DNA from: Acanthacorydalis orientalis | Taxonomy: Eukaryota > Arthropoda > Insecta > Megaloptera > Corydalidae | Length of the DNA: 64,000 bases | NCBI GenBank assembly: GCA_034766995.1 | Contig: CM068322.1 | Location: 1,314,589-1,378,588 of the forward strand | Direction: 5' to 3' | Shown: positions 59,270 to 64,000 of the stretch, in pieces | Numbering within the stretch: position 1 is the first letter of the stretch | Layout: each line of letters starts with the position of its first letter | The notes under the pieces: generated by a model | The model's database searches: none | What the model was told of the DNA's origin: nothing | The model's input: only the letters and a program-made list of their open reading frames with translations | Translations under genes and position numbers: made by a program

Positions 59270-59800
59270 TAGAGAACACACAAAAAACAGCTACTAATAT
59301 TCGTTAATCAAGTCATCGTGCAAAAACTTGTCGTGCAGATGAAATAAGAGAAAGAGTGCAAGGATATCCGTAAATATTAACAAGGAAGCAATTATTTGAC
59401 CTTGAAATCACAACATCACTGTATCGAATTCTTTAGAAAGATTTGAAGTTATTCCTTTACAAAATTCAAGCGGCCGAAGAATTTTATTCATATAATCATT
59501 TAAAATGTTTCCAATTTTTGGTCACTATTATAAATCACGAAGTAAAATATTAATTTCATTTAGATTTTAAAAATTAACGATGAAGCCTATTTTCATTTAA
59601 ATTCAGTTAATAGCATGTAGAATTCCAAACAATGGGGCTCGAAGAATCTAAGATTAATCTATCAACGTTAATTACACCCTCATCGCGTGACTATTTAATA
59701 CACAATTACGGTTAATTGACTCATCGATCCGCATTTTTTTGAAGATGATAATACCAATGCACCAATTATAAATATGAAGTAATACTGAACTATAATATAA
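59270..59800 (+). pseudogene. Tc1/mariner-like transposase (DUF4817 lineage), central remnant
   Basis: In mixed frames: EIRERVQGYP, FDLEITTSLYRIL and KDLKLFLYKIQAAEEF (second HTH and linker), INDEAYFHLNSVNSM (first catalytic block; SDEAHFHLNGYVNKQN in the family), QWGSKNLRLIYQR, LHPHRVTI (HPQRVTVWC in the family) and FFEDDNTNAPI. The second and third catalytic regions are missing. This is the third copy of this lineage in the window and the most decayed. Confidence 0.7.
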
Positions 59801-60086
59801 ATATTTTTGTTTCCAGTTTTATCCAATTAAAAAATAACAGTCAAAACCAAAATTCAAAGAAGAACATCGGACATTTTATAGCTATTATACGTAATATACT
59901 GAATAGAGAAAGAGTGTGAACGCTGACATAGTGGTCAAAAAGAATGTAATATTTGTATTTGATATTATAGACTATTTTCAGTTAATATGTTAAGTTTTTA
60001 TTGAACAACTCTAAAAGTATTATTAAAAGAATTGCTTCTATTATTTATGCTCCCTCCTTATATTATACAGACATACAGTTTAATTA
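59801..60086. other. spacer, no gene seen
   Basis: Nothing recognised. Confidence 0.45.
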
Positions 60087-60177
60087 TATATATATATATA
60101 TATACATATATAAATATGGGTGTGTGTATGTATGTGTAGATATGCATGTGTATATGTGTGGATATGCAAGTTTATGC

Positions 60178-60205
<28 letters not shown>
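60087..60205. repeat. (TA)n and degenerate (TG)n microsatellite
   Basis: TA, TG-rich and TA blocks in succession. Confidence 0.9.
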
Positions 60206-60208
<3 letters not shown>

Positions 60209-60644
60209 CATGAAATATATATGTTTATATATTAACTACAATCTATTGATTTATTGTTGGATGAGGGTCTCATGAAATCTTCTTCCTGTTATGTATATGA
60301 TTATTATAATAGAGATTATTATTATGCAAAATAAGTGACGTAATTTTGCAGTTTATAACGGATATGTAAGCAAGGGAGTATTATTGAGCAACGCATTGAG
60401 AGAAAACTACATCGTAAGTCATGCATGTATGTATTATTTATTATTATTGTTTATTAAGCCGGGCTTTAAAGTACATTTCGTTCCATTATATACAGTGAAC
60501 TGGTTACAATAAAAAAAGTATAGTAAAAAAAATTATGAAGACATAAAAAAAACTGTACAAAAAACATTATTTTCCAAAGCCATTACCAATAAAATTCCTA
60601 ACCTTCAATCAATTACTTAAAAACTAAGATGTGTTTTTTAGAGA

Positions 60645-60687
<43 letters not shown>

Positions 60688-62110
60688 GTGTGTGTGTGTG
60701 TTAAAAAAATATTAAACATTCTTTTTACCTATGGTTAATTTTTCATTAAATTTTCTTGAAAATATTTAATTGAAATATTTTACATGAAATGAACATAATG
60801 TGTTTATATATATATATATTTTTTTTTCTGACATTTAACACTAAAAATGCAAAACTAGTATTTTCAAAAAATTTGGGAACTTTCCATTTTGAAACTTAAT
60901 ATTTAAAAGTATAAAAAAACAACATTTAAGTAAATAGCGGCATGAGGTAACTGTTCTATTCATAAAAAATTGTCATTTTTTTAATAAAAACAAATTTTAT
61001 TTAATTGTAATTAGATAAAGAACGAGATATTGGGTTTAGATTATAGTATTGAGAGCACTTCAGCCACATATTGCAATACGACTATTTAAATAATACCGAT
61101 TCCAGAATTTCGATGTTTTTATACTTCAAATTTTGCACCACATATTCTCTTACTTACATCTACATCGTACACGTAGTTATTCAAAATCAAATCATAGAGG
61201 CGATGAGTGTTTTCTTCTACGATCAGTTTCAACTTCCATCGTCTTCAGGTAATTTTTGAACTTAAAATATATTTAAATTTAAAATCTACTTGAAATAAGT
61301 TGTAAAAGAAACAAACTTACACGAGCACATTTATATTTTCATGGAACAATGAACACCAAGTATACAGGACAGTAACATAATAAAGATAAAATGTTTGTGT
61401 GTAATTTGAATTATTATCAAATAATAAGATAATAATACATCATTTGTACTTTTGGAATGGAAAAGTTTAAACTGATAATAAACTTAACTTCTTATATCAT
61501 ATTAATAGAAAATAATTATACAATATGAATTGATATTCAGATAGTGTGTTTTTTCACTAGTACTTCTTAGGGAACTATTATCAAAATGAAATAACTTGAA
61601 AATTACTTACTTCATGTACGATTAAAAAAATATATATGAATTTCTTGACAGAAATTATATAATTTTATAAATAAGTTTGATACTTTCTAGCGTAATGTTC
61701 GATTATCCCAATAAGAAATCAATATCTAAAATATGTAATTTAGAAAAAAACAATGTGATCATACGAGTATGAACGTCAGGAAAACAGATATAATTATTTT
61801 ATTTTATAAACAAATGTTCATCTTATACAATTCCTTTTTTGGTATCTATTTATTTAGTATAAGAAGCGGTTATAACCGATTTTCATTGATAGTCTAGTTT
61901 ATAGCTACTCATACAAAATGTGATATCTAAAAATATTTGAAATTGATTATGAGTTCGTTTCCGTAAAAATATGGAGCATACATCTTTTCTCTTTACTATT
62001 TCAAGTTTCGGTCATATATAAATTATATTTCATATTTTATGTCAGTGAATGTAAATCGAAGCTAGATCGAAAAGTGATGTCTCCATAATTTTTATTTATT
62101 TTTTACGTAC
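60206..62110. other. A+T-rich spacer with minor repeats
   Basis: Contains TTATTATTATTGTTTATTAA with GCCGGGCTTTAAAGTACATT at about 60437-60480, possibly the tail of a retroposon; (TA)n(TG)n at 60650-60702; and a short TA run at 60805-60822. No gene identified. The 62-codon frame at 61071-61259 is not convincing. Confidence 0.4.
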
Positions 62111-62111
62111 T

Positions 62112-62455
62112 AGGTGTACAAATTAATTCAGTACCTTTCAATCAAATCAGTCATAACTATTTAAAATTAAAATATTTTCTCACCGGTTTAGAATTTTCAA
62201 GTGCCAACCTTAACATTTAAAAACACTATATATCTTGGCTAAGCAGTTAGCATAACATCACAAAACAATAGTGAACACGATGGCGTCCGAAAAGAATCAT
62301 AAAGCTTTGCATATTTTTCGCATTCTAGTTGAAAAAAATGCTACCAAAGACACGGGAATAATTTGTTCAGCTTTCGGTGAAGGTGCTGTGACGCATAAAA
62401 CATTCAAAAAATGCTTTAAAACTTTTATCGGCCCGTCACCCAAATCTGGATGACA
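62112..62455 (+). pseudogene. mariner 5' fragment with N-terminal HTH piece
   Basis: A mariner-like end (TAGGTGTACAAATTAATTC) lies near 62112. A frame from 62280 reads MASEKNHKALHIFRILVEKN and then TGIICSAFGEGAVTHKTFKK, equivalent to the first HTH of mariner transposases (MASEK..IRHILLYEF..., ICSVYGEGAL..RT.Q.WF). The match ends at SPKSG. The rest of the element is missing or not recognisable. Confidence 0.6.
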
Positions 62456-62984
62456 GTTAAGTTTTCGTGGGACCCCGACACCTAACTGGGCGACGCTTTT
62501 CTTCAACAAATTATGCAGGCTTTTGCAAATAATTTGCAACAGTTTTCATTTGTAACAAATATTTAATAGTAATATCATATAAGTATGTGTACAGACAGAT
62601 AAAAATATTTCTTTAAGAAAAATATGTAATATTATGTTACTTTTGTGTGATATTCGCTGAGATAGTTCAAACAAAGCTGCGCTATTTTTGGACGAGGACA
62701 ATATGTTCTCTTCTTTTTTACATTTTTTCTAGCTTCTTGTCGTTCCAAAGTTTGCTTGCTTTTCTGATAACAGAGGACACACATACTTCTGATTGTTTTG
62801 CCTTACGAATTTTTTCTGATTTTTAAATTGATGGTTTCTTATCCTTTATTCTTTTGTATATTAATAGACCTAATATTTTGAGGATATAATCATTCCTTAA
62901 CAATGAAAATAAGAAATGAAATTGTTTTCAAAACAATTCGAATTATGCTGGAAAAACAAACAGATCAATTATAACAACACATAT
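62456..62984. other. spacer, no gene identified
   Basis: No transposase block or inverted end recognised. Confidence 0.45.
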
Positions 62985-63605
62985 TGCTAGTGCGTCACGC
63001 AGCAGTGCAACGTGAATTTGGGCCCCGCAGGAAACACACCCGCCGATCGACGGTGGTCGATCAACGTGTTGAAATGATTCGGAGCGGAGATTAAGACCTT
63101 TCCGATCGAGAAGGTTCCGGACAACCGAAAAAATTTGAAGACGAAAAGCTTGAGCAGCTTTTAAACAAAAACTCCACTCAGACTGAACAGCAATTCGCTC
63201 AACATCTCGAGGTTACCTAGTAAGCAATTTCATATTGCCTACATCGACTGGGAAAAATTCAAGGCTAAGCCGATGTATTCCACATGAGCTCAGTTCGGAA
63301 AACAAAGAAATAAGATGAGATACGTCGATTTCCTCGTTCACAAGGTTTGAAAGGAATGATTTTTTGGATAAAATGGGTTTTATACAATCCTAAGCGCCGA
63401 AAATCATGGGTTATGCTCGGTGCACCACTGACATCCAATCCGAAACCAAATATTCATGCCAAAAAAGTGTTATTGTGTGGGACATTAACGGTATTCATCG
63501 GACTTATATCCGTCAGATTATCACCTGTTGTTCAAGCATCACCTGGCTGACACTCTGAAAATAGTGGAAGAGGTCCGTAAACGCATTAACTACTTCAAAA
63601 AACAT
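62985..63605 (+). pseudogene. mariner transposase, internally deleted and degenerate
   Basis: Reads in changing frames: VVDQRVEMIRSGD, then DREGSGQPKKFEDEKLEQLL and NKNSTQTEQQFAQHLEVT (second HTH), GKIQG-like, IPHELSSENKEIR, then WVLYNPKRRKSWVMLGAPLT and NPKPNIHAKKVLLC (the block after the first Asp, whose GDEKW motif is lost), then LYPSDYHLLFKHHLADTLK with the third catalytic Asp, followed by VRKRINYF near the end. The second Asp region (HDNARPH) is deleted. The frame 63347-63550 is part of it. Confidence 0.75.
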
Positions 63606-64000
63606 TATAATAGAATAAATTATCTATTTTTTTAGATAAATCGTTTTAGTAAATATACATTTTTACATACTTGATATTCATATTATAACTAAGGGACATA
63701 ATTTTGGAATCTATATTTTCTATTATCGAATCATTCTATTTGAAAAGAAAATAATTTATTTAAAATTTCTATGTTCTAAACATCATTTTTTCATTTACTC
63801 TGTAGAATACATGTTGTGCTACGTTATTTATATTTTTTTACAAATCTTCGTATTCAACAATCTATTTTTTTTTTGTATCTCACTGTTCTCATAAATTTTC
63901 TATTAAATTCAGGTCGAGGCTTTGCAAAAACCATTTAAGATAATGAAATTTTCTCGTATTATCTCCTTGTACTGAATATACCTTGACGTGTTTAGCAATA
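63606..64000. other. A+T-rich spacer, no gene seen
   Basis: Nothing recognised up to the window end. Confidence 0.5.

Overview
This is an A+T-rich eukaryotic window with no recognisable host gene, no rRNA, no convincing tRNA and no CRISPR array. Its content is a graveyard of DNA transposons with one LTR retrotransposon, set in A+T-rich spacer that is riddled with long (TA)n microsatellites. The set of families fits an insect genome, and a hymenopteran is my best guess: several mariner subfamilies including an irritans (Himar1-like) copy, the DUF4817-type Tc1/mariner lineage common in ants and wasps, PGBD4-like piggyBac, BEL/Pao, a Tigger/pogo element, hAT pieces and a TTAA-flanked MITE. That assignment is inference.

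Layout. 1-9 kb: spacer, a decayed full-length Tc1-like element (2517-3755), a 416-bp hAT-type MITE (5224-5639), and the first copy of a mariner-derived non-autonomous family (family A, 8311-8869). 9-18 kb: a 704-bp TTAA-flanked MITE (9255-9958), a 106-bp family A miniature (11126-11231), a 1750-bp inverted-repeat element that carries a THAP-domain exon pair and a piggyBac transposase remnant (11505-13254), a hAT transposase tail (15575-16062) and another family A copy that keeps its helix-turn-helix (16703-17238). 18.9-22.7 kb: a decayed BEL/Pao retrotransposon with an open gag frame, no reverse transcriptase and a (TA)n array grown inside its integrase. 23-32 kb: a long-inverted-repeat foldback element, two more family A copies, a possible solo LTR, a Tc1-like pseudogene and a pogo-type MITE.

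32-46 kb is the densest part. A mariner ending at 33687 is followed by 28 bp of (TA)n and a nearly complete irritans mariner (33716-35027), then a Tc1 element (35086-36782), then three mariner copies in a row separated by 12 and about 18 bp of (TA)n (40161-42866), then a fifth mariner (44128-45398). 47-64 kb: a piggyBac 3' half, a Tigger/pogo element with a mariner nested in it (52504-54994), a mariner inserted into a foldback element (57745-58930), a third Tc1-like remnant and two mariner fragments at the end.

Nothing here forms an operon or pathway. The elements relate to each other by nesting and by shared ends: autonomous mariner families have left internally deleted derivatives, and most elements that insert at TA sit directly inside or beside (TA)n arrays. 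All transposase frames that I can read are broken or truncated. The longest undisturbed ones are the BEL gag (378 codons), the 5' part of the irritans mariner (259 codons) and a mariner frame of 221 codons that lacks the DNA-binding domain but keeps a complete D,D,34,D catalytic region.
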